Source: Mesorhizobium sophorae (GTDB lineage Bacteria > Pseudomonadota > Alphaproteobacteria > Rhizobiales > Rhizobiaceae). Taken from it: 64,000 nucleotides of DNA. Under the pieces are notes generated by a model, which was not told where the DNA came from, made no database searches, and was given only the letters and a program-made list of their open reading frames with translations. Below, one piece after another: positions 34,634-44,573 of the stretch (positions are counted from its first letter, which is position 1; each line of letters begins with the position of its first letter). The stretch is taken from NCBI RefSeq assembly GCF_002270415.1, contig NZ_NNRI01000001.1, positions 434,001 to 498,000 of the forward strand, read 5' to 3'. The position numbers were made by a program, and so were the translations under genes.

Positions 34634-35370
34634 TTCGGGCCTCCGCCGAGATAGGCGCGCACGACCTCCGGGTCGGCCATCACCGCTTGTGGCGCGCCGT
34701 CGGCGATGATCTTGCCGGCATCCATGCAGATCAGGCGCTCGGCCACCTGCAGCAGGATATGCACGATGTGCTCGATCCAGACGATGCCGATCTTGCGCCG
34801 GCGCAATTCCTTGATCGTGTCGACAAGTTCGCTGGCTTCGCCATCGGTCAGGCCGCCGCCGATCTCATCGAGCAGCAGCAGCGTCGGTCTTGCGGCAAGC
34901 GCCCTTGCCAGTTCCAGCCGCTTGCGGTCGAGCAGCCCGAGCGTTTCGGCGCGCCGGTTGGCAACGCCCAGCATGCCGCACAGTTTCAGCGAGCCGAGCG
35001 CCTCTTCATAGGCCTCGTCGCGGCCGAGACCGGCGCCGTGCGAGGCGGCGACGAAGACATTCTCGAAGGTGGTCATACCGCTGAACGGCTTTGGCACCTG
35101 GTGCGTGCGCACTAGGCCGAGCCGGCAGCGCTGCGTCGCCGGCAGTGCGGTCACATCGCCGCCCTTGAAGCTGACCGTGCCCGAGCTTGGTGGAAAAGCC
35201 CCGGCCAGCACGCTGAGCAGTGTCGTCTTGCCTGCACCATTCGGGCCGACGATGCCGACCGCCTCGTCGGCAGCCATGGTGAAGTCGACGGCATCCAGCA
35301 CCACAAGTGCGCCGAAGCGCTTGTGGATAGCGGCGGCGGCGAGGATCGCCTGTTGTTGCGGATGGGTCAC
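34630..35370 (-). CDS. ABC transporter ATPase (LivG-like) of the PcaQ-controlled importer, atypical signature motif
   Basis: The 246-residue ATPase has Walker A IVGPNGAGKTT, VRTHQVPKPFSGMTTFENVF (LivG type), and Walker B LLLLDEIGGGLTDGE. Where LSGGQ is expected it reads LGLLDRKRLELARALA, so the canonical signature is lost while the following helix is kept. I believe a subgroup of LivG proteins shares this wording, so it may still be functional with LivF supplying the intact LSGGE. It lies 24 bases downstream of the binding-protein gene. Confidence 0.88.
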   Translation of the reverse strand: MTHPQQQAILAAAAIHKRFGALVVLDAVDFTMAADEAVGIVGPNGAGKTTLLSVLAGAFPPSSGTVSFKGGDVTALPATQRCRLGLVRTHQVPKPFSGMTTFENVFVAASHGAGLGRDEAYEEALGSLKLCGMLGVANRRAETLGLLDRKRLELARALAARPTLLLLDEIGGGLTDGEASELVDTIKELRRRKIGIVWIEHIVHILLQVAERLICMDAGKIIADGAPQAVMADPEVVRAYLGGGPK

Positions 35371-35394
35371 CAGGCGATCCTCGTCAGCGGTCCA

Positions 35395-36708
35395 TCAGCC
35401 GTTGTAAGGCACAAGCTTGGCTTCGACGGGCACTTTCGGGTCCGTGGCATTCTCGGTCACGACATAGTCGAGCGGGAACTTGGCTCCTTCCTTGGCGGCC
35501 ACCCATTGCGTGCCGATGATCGGGCCGGGCGAGACATTGGCCACCGGGCCGCTGGTGAAGTCGACCTTGCCGATCATCGTCTCGGTCTTGAGCTGGCTCA
35601 GCGCCTTGGCCACCGCGGCCTTGTCCTTGGCGTCGCTGCTTGCCTTCAGCGCTTCGAAGCCGGCGTCGAGCAGCGACATCGAGGCGCCAAGCTGCTGCGT
35701 CCACTGCTTGCCGCTCGCCGCCTCGTAGCCGTCGGCCAGCTCGGTTCCCGAAACGCCGGTCAGCGGCGACTTGTAGGGGAATGCCTTGTGCCAGTAGGCG
35801 GCACTCGAAATCTTCATGCCGAGATCGCCTAGCGCTTCGATATCCGAGGGGAACAACCCGGTCTTGGCGACCTGGCAGATCTTGATCTGCTTGATCAGCC
35901 CTTGCTGTGCCGCCTGTCGCCAGAACGCCGCGAAGTCCGGCGGGATCGGGAAGGAATTGAAGATCTCGACGCCTTCCTGTTTGAACAGCGCGATCTGCGA
36001 GGAATAGTCGGTGGTGCCTGTTTCATAGGCGCCGGGATCGACGATGGTGAACCCTTGCTTAGCCAGCAGCGGCGCCAGATTGGCACGGATGGCGTTGCCG
36101 TCGGCGTCGTTCGGATACATGACGCCGACCTTTTTGTTGGTCTCGATCAGGTTCCATTGCGAGATGTAGGTCTTGAAGAACTCGCCGACGCCGAAGCCGA
36201 AATGATAGGTCCATTTGAACGGCGAGGGTGCACCGGGCTTGGCGCCGCGGCCGAAATACCAGGCCTCCCAAGGCATGACTGTCGACAGGCACGGCACCCC
36301 TGCGGCTTCGCAGGCGTCGGCCACCGGGTTGATCACCTCGGGCGTCGACACGGCCAGCATCAGGTCGATGGCCTGGTTGTTGATCAGGTCCTTGGCCAAC
36401 TGGCCGGCGCGCGATGGGTCGGACTGCGTGTCGTGGTCGAGGATCTCGACGTTGTACTTCTTGCCGCCCAGGTCGAGGCCGCCGGCCAGCGCCTTGCGGG
36501 CCAGATCGAGCACGTAGCCGTCTGTCTGGCCGAAACCGGCGAGCGGTCCGGTGCGCGGACTGACGAAGCCGACCTTGAGCGTGTCTCCAGCTTGAGCAAA
36601 AGCTTTGCCGCCAAGCGCGAGCGCCGTGCCGCCGGCAATCGATGTGGCGATGAACTGGCGTCGCGATAGGCCCGTAGTGGTGGATCTGCTGCCAATGCCG
36701 TGGGTCAT
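35395..36708 (-). CDS. pcaM: ABC transporter substrate-binding protein, PcaM-like, Tat-exported
   Basis: From ATG 36708 (MTHGIGSRST, strong GGGAGG site, 437 residues) it opens with a twin-arginine signal, LSRRQFIATSIAGGTALALG, cleaved after AFAQA. A type I binding fold follows (LKVGFVSPRTGPLAGFGQTD, VGVMYPNDADGNAIRANLAP). It is the first gene of the seven-gene operon through the aldehyde dehydrogenase. A PcaQ-type box sits upstream, as reported for pcaM of the S. meliloti protocatechuate importer PcaMNVWX. The symbol rests on that parallel; the real ligand could be another hydroxyaromatic. Confidence 0.8.
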   Translation of the reverse strand: MTHGIGSRSTTTGLSRRQFIATSIAGGTALALGGKAFAQAGDTLKVGFVSPRTGPLAGFGQTDGYVLDLARKALAGGLDLGGKKYNVEILDHDTQSDPSRAGQLAKDLINNQAIDLMLAVSTPEVINPVADACEAAGVPCLSTVMPWEAWYFGRGAKPGAPSPFKWTYHFGFGVGEFFKTYISQWNLIETNKKVGVMYPNDADGNAIRANLAPLLAKQGFTIVDPGAYETGTTDYSSQIALFKQEGVEIFNSFPIPPDFAAFWRQAAQQGLIKQIKICQVAKTGLFPSDIEALGDLGMKISSAAYWHKAFPYKSPLTGVSGTELADGYEAASGKQWTQQLGASMSLLDAGFEALKASSDAKDKAAVAKALSQLKTETMIGKVDFTSGPVANVSPGPIIGTQWVAAKEGAKFPLDYVVTENATDPKVPVEAKLVPYNG

Positions 36709-36723
36709 ATTTTCCTCCCTCTG

Positions 36724-36805
36724 TGGCTCCTCCATCGTCACATTGCACCACCGGTTTGGTTCGGTAAAATGATATTTTGCGGTGTTTCATTAACCCCTGG
36801 GTTAG
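36724..36805 (-). promoter_or_regulatory. PcaQ-type promoter of the transporter operon (copy B)
   Basis: Read on the minus strand, CTAACC-CAGG-GGTTAA (36790-36805) matches the PcaQ box known from Sinorhizobium (ATAACC-N4-GGTTAA as I recall) at all but the first base. It is followed by TGAAAC, the core GCAAAATATCATTTTACCG, GTGCAATGTG and GATGGAGGA. The whole 80-bp block aligns without gaps with the pcaD promoter at 37777 at roughly 80 percent identity, including a 27-base identical run. Confidence 0.8.
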
Positions 36806-36851
36806 GAAACTGCCCTGCCGAGACGACGTCCGGTTGGAATGTTCCGAGGCT

Positions 36852-37769
36852 TCAGCTGCCTTGCCTGGCCGCTTCGCGGATGGTCTGCAGTAGGATCGAG
36901 AAGGCCGGCGAGGGCGCCGTGTCGGTCCGCATCGTCAGGCCGACCGGGCCCTTGGTTTCCTCAGTGTTGACCGGCAAGGCGACGAAGGCACCGCTGCCCA
37001 GTTCATTGGCAACGACGCCGGCCGAAATGATCCAGACGGCATTGCTCTGCCGCAGGAAGGCACGACCGAACGAGTCCGAGACGGTTTCGATCTCGGTTGC
37101 CGGCGCGGTCATGCCGTTGGTGATGAACAGCCGGTCGACGAAGGGACGGATGACGGATTCCCGCGTCGGCATCAGCATCGGGAATTCGTCGAGGCGCGCG
37201 AACACGTCCTGCTCGGGATCAAGCAGCGGATGTCCCGCTCGCACCACGAACAGCACCTGTTCGGAGTAGAGGTGCTCGAAGAAGAAGCCGGTCATGTTCT
37301 CCGGCGCTGCCAGCCGCCCGACAACGAGATCGAGCGCGCCGGTGCGCAATTGTTCGAGCAGCACCGCGTTCTCGCCGGTGACGATCTTGATCGCCGCCCC
37401 GGTGCCCTCCTTGAGGAACAGGGTCATGGCAAGCGGCATCACCCGCGCCGACACCGTCGGCAGCGCGCCGATGCGGATCGGGTGCCGGTTGACCGCCCCA
37501 TCCTGCCGAACGGAATCGACGCCTTGCCTGAGCGCCGTGATCGCCGTGCCGGCATGGCGAAGGAAGATCTCGCCGATGCGCGTCAGCCTGATGCCGCGGC
37601 CATCGCGTTCGACCACCGCGACGCCGAGCGCCTCTTCCAGTTCGCGCAACGTCTTGGTCACCGCCGGTGGGCTGACATGCAGCAAATCGGCCGCTCGCGC
37701 CACGCTTCCTTGCCGTGCAACTTCCAGGAATGCCTGGAGGTGACGGAACCGGATGCGGCTCTCGGACAT
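36852..37769 (-). CDS. pcaQ: LysR family transcriptional regulator PcaQ
   Basis: From ATG 37769 (MSESRIRFRH, 305 residues) the protein has a LysR winged helix (RHLQAFLEVARQGSVARAAD, LLHVSPPAVTKTLRELEEAL) and an effector domain of usual length. The SESRIRFRHLQ opening and the position divergent from pcaD fit PcaQ, which activates pcaDCHGB in response to beta-carboxy-cis,cis-muconate and related intermediates. A PcaQ-type box starts 8 bases upstream of its ATG, so it probably represses itself while activating pcaD. Its 3' end borders the pcaM promoter. Confidence 0.9.
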   Translation of the reverse strand: MSESRIRFRHLQAFLEVARQGSVARAADLLHVSPPAVTKTLRELEEALGVAVVERDGRGIRLTRIGEIFLRHAGTAITALRQGVDSVRQDGAVNRHPIRIGALPTVSARVMPLAMTLFLKEGTGAAIKIVTGENAVLLEQLRTGALDLVVGRLAAPENMTGFFFEHLYSEQVLFVVRAGHPLLDPEQDVFARLDEFPMLMPTRESVIRPFVDRLFITNGMTAPATEIETVSDSFGRAFLRQSNAVWIISAGVVANELGSGAFVALPVNTEETKGPVGLTMRTDTAPSPAFSILLQTIREAARQGS

Positions 37770-37776
37770 GGATTTG

Positions 37777-37857
37777 ATAACCCCTAAGTTAATGAAACGG
37801 CGCAAAATATCATTTTACCGAACCAAATGCCTTGTGCAATGTGGAGATGGAGGATCG
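37777..37857 (+). promoter_or_regulatory. PcaQ-type promoter of pcaDCHGB-pobA (copy A)
   Basis: ATAACC-CCTA-AGTTAA (37777-37792) matches the PcaQ box with one changed base. The downstream block TGAAAC, CGCAAAATATCATTTTACCG, GTGCAATGTG and GATGGAGGA repeats the pcaM promoter in register, and the GGAGG serves the pcaD GTG start at 37863. It also covers the upstream side of the divergent pcaQ gene. Confidence 0.8.
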
Positions 37858-37862
37858 AAATC

Positions 37863-38672
37863 GTGCCATTCGTCACCATCGGCGGCATCACGCTGCATCA
37901 CCGTCACGTCAGGGCGAACGGCAGTGCGCGCCCGATCGTGTTCATCAATTCGCTCGGCACCGACTTCCGGATCTGGGACGAAATTGTATCGGCTCTTGAT
38001 GGGGAAATGCCCTTGCTGGTCTATGACAAGCGCGGCCACGGCCTGTCCGACATCGGCGACATCAGGTCGATCGACGATCATGTCGACGATCTCTCGGCGC
38101 TCCTCGATCATTTCGGGTTGGAGAAGGTCGTACTGTGCGGCCTGTCGGTGGGCGGCATGGTCGCGCAAGGCCTCTATGCCCGGCGACCCGAGATCGTCCA
38201 GGCCATGATCCTATGCGACACGGCCCACAAGATCGGCACGACGGACAGCTGGAACACGCGCATCGCAACGGTCGAAAGCAAAGGGATCCAGGAGATTGCC
38301 GATGGTGTGCTCAAAGTGTGGTTCACCCCCAGCTTCCACGCAACGCGTTCAGCCGAGGTCGACGGCTACTGGAACATGCTGACCAGGCAGGCGCTCGCCG
38401 GCTATCTCGGGACATGCGCGGCCGTTCGCGACGCCGATTTCACCGAGGCCGCGCGCCGTATCTCCGTACCGACGCTTTGCATCGCCGGTGATCAGGACGG
38501 CTCGACGCCTCCCGATCTTGTCCGCTCGCTGGCCGCTCTCATTCCTGGCGCGCGCTTCGAGATCATCCGCGACGCCGGACATATTCCCTGTGTCGAACAG
38601 CCCGAAGCACTTGTCGCCCTGATCCGCCATTTTATCGCATCGCTTGCCCTTGGAGCCGAAACCCATGGATGA
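37863..38672 (+). CDS. pcaD: 3-oxoadipate enol-lactonase
   Basis: The best start is GTG 37863 (PFVTIGGITL follows), 9 bases after GGAGG, giving 269 residues; an ATG-like frame start at 37827 lies inside the promoter. It is an alpha/beta hydrolase with nucleophile Ser in CGLSVGGMVAQ, oxyanion region INSLGTDFRIWD, acid Asp in AGDQDGSTPP and His in DAGHIPCVEQP. It hydrolyses 3-oxoadipate enol-lactone to 3-oxoadipate in the beta-ketoadipate pathway. It is the first gene of the pca operon and overlaps pcaC by 8 bases. Confidence 0.93.
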   Translation: MPFVTIGGITLHHRHVRANGSARPIVFINSLGTDFRIWDEIVSALDGEMPLLVYDKRGHGLSDIGDIRSIDDHVDDLSALLDHFGLEKVVLCGLSVGGMVAQGLYARRPEIVQAMILCDTAHKIGTTDSWNTRIATVESKGIQEIADGVLKVWFTPSFHATRSAEVDGYWNMLTRQALAGYLGTCAAVRDADFTEAARRISVPTLCIAGDQDGSTPPDLVRSLAALIPGARFEIIRDAGHIPCVEQPEALVALIRHFIASLALGAETHG

Positions 38673-39072
38673 AGTCCCCGGCAACACCGCCAGATATCGC
38701 ACGGGCCTTGGCGTACGGCGGTCCGTGCTCGGCGATCCGCATGTCGACCGGGCCGAGGTCGCCGCCACCGGTTTCGACCAGCCTTTCCAGGAGCTGATCA
38801 CCGAGGCCGCCTGGGGGACGGTGTGGGCACGGCCGGGCTTCACCAAGCGCGAGCGCTCGATCGTCACGCTGGCGCTGCTGGCAGCACTCGGCCATGATGA
38901 GGAGGTCGCCATGCATGTGCGCGCCACCGCCAACACCGGTGCCTCGCGCGACGACATCTGCGAAGCGTTCCTGCATGTCGCCATCTATGCCGGCGTGCCG
39001 GCCGCCAACCGTGCCTTCAAGATCGCCAAGGACGTGTTTTCGGAAATGGACGGAGCCAAGAATGCCCGCTGA
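38665..39072 (+). CDS. pcaC: 4-carboxymuconolactone decarboxylase
   Basis: The 135-residue protein ([10 protein letters not shown]) is of normal PcaC length. It carries [35 protein letters not shown] and [27 protein letters not shown], the CMD-family helices with the conserved Glu/His region. It decarboxylates gamma-carboxymuconolactone to the enol-lactone used by PcaD. It overlaps pcaD at its start and pcaH at its end. Confidence 0.95.
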   Translation: MDEVPGNTARYRTGLGVRRSVLGDPHVDRAEVAATGFDQPFQELITEAAWGTVWARPGFTKRERSIVTLALLAALGHDEEVAMHVRATANTGASRDDICEAFLHVAIYAGVPAANRAFKIAKDVFSEMDGAKNAR

Positions 39073-39817
39073 GTCCGGATCGAACCGGAAGCCCGAGACC
39101 GGCGCCTTTTTCCAGCGCGACCGGACCTGGCATCCGCCGGCGCTGACGCCGAACTACAAGACTTCCGTGTTGCGTTCGCCGCAGAAGGCACTGCTCGCCT
39201 TAGACAACACGCTGTCGGAGATTGCCGGCCCGGTCTTCGGTCACGCTATGCTCGGCGAACTCGATGGCGACCTGATCCACAATTTCGCCAGACCCGGCGA
39301 GAGCGCCATCGGCGAGCGCATCATCATCCATGGGCGGGTGCTCGATGAACGTGGCGTTGGCGTGCCCGGCGCACTGCTCGAATTCTGGCAGGCCAATGCC
39401 GGCGGCCGCTACCGCCACAAGAAGGACGGCTACCTGGCGCCGCTCGACCCGAACTTCGGCGGCTGCGGCCGCGCCATCACCAGTGAGGATGGCGGCTATG
39501 CCTTTCGCACCGTCAAGCCCGGTCCCTATCCCTGGCCGAACGGGCCGAACGACTGGCGGCCATCGCACATCCATTTTTCGGTCTTCGGCCATGGCTTCGC
39601 GCAACGGCTGATCACGCAGATGTATTTCGAGGGCGACCCGCTGATCTGGCACTGCCCCATCGCGCGCGGCATTCCCGACAAGGCAGCGATCGAAACGCTG
39701 ATCGCTGCGCTCGACATGCAATCGACCATCCCCTTCGACGCGCGCGCCTACAAGTTCGACATCGTGCTGCGCGGGCGCCGCTCCTCGCTGTTCGAAAACA
39801 GGCTGGAGGGCAATTGA
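39062..39817 (+). CDS. pcaH: Protocatechuate 3,4-dioxygenase beta subunit
   Basis: From ATG 39062 ([10 protein letters not shown], 251 residues) it has all four Fe(III) ligands at the spacing of the Pseudomonas enzyme: Tyr117 in GGRYRHKK, Tyr156 in PGPYPWP, and His169 and His171 in [10 protein letters not shown]. An intradiol dioxygenase N domain opens the protein. With PcaG it cleaves protocatechuate to 3-carboxy-cis,cis-muconate. The start overlaps the pcaC stop by 11 bases, and the stop overlaps pcaG by one base. Confidence 0.96.
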   Translation: MPAESGSNRKPETGAFFQRDRTWHPPALTPNYKTSVLRSPQKALLALDNTLSEIAGPVFGHAMLGELDGDLIHNFARPGESAIGERIIIHGRVLDERGVGVPGALLEFWQANAGGRYRHKKDGYLAPLDPNFGGCGRAITSEDGGYAFRTVKPGPYPWPNGPNDWRPSHIHFSVFGHGFAQRLITQMYFEGDPLIWHCPIARGIPDKAAIETLIAALDMQSTIPFDARAYKFDIVLRGRRSSLFENRLEGN

Positions 39818-40431
39818 TGGCCCAGTCGCTCGACCGGCTCAGGGAAAGCCCCTCGCAAACCGCGGGACCCTACGTCCATATCGGGCTGACGCCGAATTTC
39901 TGCGGCATCGGCGGTGTCTACCCAAGCGATCTTGGCGCCGCCATGGTCAACGACAAGACCAGGGGCGACCGCATCGGCCTGCGCATCCGCGTGCTCGACG
40001 GCACCGGCACGCCGCTCAAGGACGCGCTGATCGAAATATGGCAGGCGGATGCCGACGGGCTCTACAATTCGCCGGCGGAACTGCGCGGCACGGCCGATCC
40101 GAATTTCATCGGTTGGGGCCGTTGCCCGACAGACATGGACACCGGCCTGTGCACGTTCGACACCATCAAGCCGGGTCGCGTGCCTTTCGCCGATGGCCGC
40201 CTGATGGCGCCGCATATCACGCTCTGGATCGTCGCCCGTGGCATCAATCTCGGCCTGCACACACGGCTCTATTTTTCCGACGAGGAGAAGGCCAATGCGC
40301 AGGATCCGATCCTGGCGCGCATCGAGCACCGCATCCGCGTGCCGACGCTGATCGCCGAGCGCACCGGCGATATTTATGTCTTCGACGTCCATCTCCAGGG
40401 GGAGAAGGAAACGGTCTTCTTCGACAGCTAG
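39817..40431 (+). CDS. pcaG: Protocatechuate 3,4-dioxygenase alpha subunit
   Basis: From ATG 39817 ([10 protein letters not shown], 204 residues; a TTG three bases earlier is less likely) it shows SPSQTAGPYVHIGLTP, LIEIWQADADGLYNSP and RVPFADGRLMAPHITLWIVA, typical of PcaG, which has the dioxygenase fold but does not hold the iron. It pairs with PcaH in the (alpha-beta)n enzyme. Confidence 0.95.
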   Translation: MAQSLDRLRESPSQTAGPYVHIGLTPNFCGIGGVYPSDLGAAMVNDKTRGDRIGLRIRVLDGTGTPLKDALIEIWQADADGLYNSPAELRGTADPNFIGWGRCPTDMDTGLCTFDTIKPGRVPFADGRLMAPHITLWIVARGINLGLHTRLYFSDEEKANAQDPILARIEHRIRVPTLIAERTGDIYVFDVHLQGEKETVFFDS

Positions 40432-40443
40432 GAGGCCCGCGCC

Positions 40444-43063
<2,620 letters not shown>

Positions 43064-43250
43064 GCAAATTCTCCTTGAGTCAACTGACCTGACCAATAAT
43101 TTGTACCGGGAGCAGTAAGAGAGTCGCCATGAGATACGCCGAGCTGGCGCTCAATTGCGACATTCGGCGCTAGTGATTGTTCGCGAACGGGGAGTTGTTT
43201 TGGCCTTGGCGGCCATCAGATTGGCGCTTCGCCTTTATGAGTCCGCGGCC

Positions 43251-43305
43251 TGATGCAGGTCGGCCCAAAAGTGGTCCCGGTCTTGGGACAACGACATGCA
43301 TAAAA
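43251..43305. repeat. Rhizobial-type intergenic repeat, copy 2
   Basis: TGATGCAGGTCGGCCCAAAA, then GTGGTCCCGGTCTTGGGACA and ACGACATGCATAAAA, is the CCAAAAGTG...TTGGGACAACGACATGCATAAAA type of element repeated between genes in Mesorhizobium-like genomes. It is related to the copy at 17401. The rest of the 288-bp gap 43064-43351 shows no gene I can support. Confidence 0.55.
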
Positions 43306-43351
43306 CATAGCCTCAAAGCGCGGCGCGCTAAAAGGGCCGCACCGCCGGCGA

Positions 43352-43825
43352 TCATCGTTCAGCGTCTTTTTGCCTTGCAAAATCCGACAGCATCGGCCGC
43401 TGCCCCTTGAGGATCTTGACCTCGGCCTCGGGCAAGGTGAACCAGCCGGCCCTGTCGACTTCCGGGAATTCCTTCATTGATCCCGACCTTGGCGGCCATT
43501 CCATGGTGAAGGTGTTGCTCCTGATGGCTGCCACATCGATGTCGATACGCGCCTCGACGGACCACGCCATGACGATCTTTCCACCCGGCTGCCTGTAGTC
43601 GCCGAGCCGCGTGAAGGGACCATCGATCTTGATGCCGAGCTCTTCCTCGGTCTCGCGTCGCGCCGCCGACAACTCGTCCTCGTTTTCGTCAACGAGGCCC
43701 TTCGGTATCGACCACGCACCATCGTCCTTCTTCGCCCAGAACGGTCCGCCCGGATGAACCAGCAGCACCCTGAGATCGCCCTTGTTTCGACTGTGGATCA
43801 GCAACCCCGCACTACGTTTTGCCAT
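43352..43825 (-). CDS. NUDIX hydrolase
   Basis: The 157-residue protein (MAKRSAGLLI) has a perfect Nudix box: GLVDENEDELSAARRETEEE followed by LGI, which fits GX5EX7REUXEEXGU. The flanking WSIPKG and later WFTLPEAEVKILKGQR fit small bacterial NUDIX enzymes related to diadenosine polyphosphate or NTP pyrophosphohydrolases. It is a single gene with no clear partner; the substrate is unknown. Confidence 0.9.
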   Translation of the reverse strand: MAKRSAGLLIHSRNKGDLRVLLVHPGGPFWAKKDDGAWSIPKGLVDENEDELSAARRETEEELGIKIDGPFTRLGDYRQPGGKIVMAWSVEARIDIDVAAIRSNTFTMEWPPRSGSMKEFPEVDRAGWFTLPEAEVKILKGQRPMLSDFARQKDAER

Positions 43826-43886
43826 TTTTTAATGTCCGTTTGTAAAGCTGATTACGAAGGCGGCGGTCCACCGATTCCCCTGGATC

Positions 43887-44012
43887 ATGGGCGCCGACCT
43901 TGCGCCGAATGATTGCGACGCTATGTCAGGTGCGACTGCATTGCTCCTCACCCGCGAGTCCGGCAATCTGACCATCGCTTATTTGGCGGCTCGAAGGCTA
44001 GATGAGGCGTGA
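43887..44012 (+). CDS. Possible small ORF upstream of the hydroxylase gene
   Basis: ATG 43887 opens a 41-codon frame (MGADLAPNDC at the start, AARRLDEA at the end) that stops 2 bases before the fatty-acid-hydroxylase-like ATG. It has no strong ribosome site and no known family. It could be a leader peptide that couples translation, or chance. Confidence 0.2.
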   Translation: MGADLAPNDCDAMSGATALLLTRESGNLTIAYLAARRLDEA

Positions 44013-44014
44013 CG

Positions 44015-44548
44015 ATGCAACTCGGTCTTATTGGCTACTACAGCGACTTCGTGGTGTATCCGCTGGTGATCGCCGTGCTGGCAGTGGCCGGGTTGATCGA
44101 GGCCGGCGAAGACAATGCGCCGGGCTGGATAGTCACTGTCGTCGCCTGCCTCTTGCTCTGGACGCTGACCGAATACGTCCTGCACAGGTTCGTCCTGCAC
44201 CACATCCCCTACATCAAGGACCTGCATGATCGTCATCATGTCGAGGAGCGCAGTTCGGTGGGCACGCCGACCTGGCTAAGTCTGGGAGTGCATGCGCTGG
44301 TCGCGTTTTTCCCGGTCTGGATGATTTCAGGTTTCGCCGCCGCAAGCGCTGTAAGTTGCGGACTGATGCTGGGCTACCTCTGGTACATCAGCGTCCATCA
44401 CATGATCCATCATTGGCACCCCTCCCATCCGAGTTATCTCTACACACTCAAGCGCCGTCACGCCGTGCATCATCATGTCGACGAAACGGTCAATTTCGGT
44501 GTCACGTCCATATTCTGGGATCGTGTTTTCGGCACGGCGCGGCCCTGA
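44015..44548 (+). CDS. Fatty acid hydroxylase / sterol desaturase superfamily membrane protein
   Basis: From ATG 44015 (MQLGLIGYYS, 177 residues; a GTG at 44009 is also possible, and GAGG lies upstream) it has several membrane segments and the His-rich di-iron motifs in order: LHRFVLHHI, LHDRHHVEE, HHMIHHWHP and RHAVHHHVDE. These define the superfamily that hydroxylates or desaturates lipids at the membrane. The closest roles would be fatty acid, carotenoid or hopanoid-type modification; none can be chosen. It converges on rsgA. Confidence 0.85.
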   Translation: MQLGLIGYYSDFVVYPLVIAVLAVAGLIEAGEDNAPGWIVTVVACLLLWTLTEYVLHRFVLHHIPYIKDLHDRHHVEERSSVGTPTWLSLGVHALVAFFPVWMISGFAAASAVSCGLMLGYLWYISVHHMIHHWHPSHPSYLYTLKRRHAVHHHVDETVNFGVTSIFWDRVFGTARP

Positions 44549-44573
44549 AGCCAGGGGCACGTGCTTCGGTCGT

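Noticed and set aside
43170..43410. Small frames on both strands in the GFA/NUDIX gap
   Set aside because: They run through the repeat element at 43251-43305 and have no ribosome site or family.
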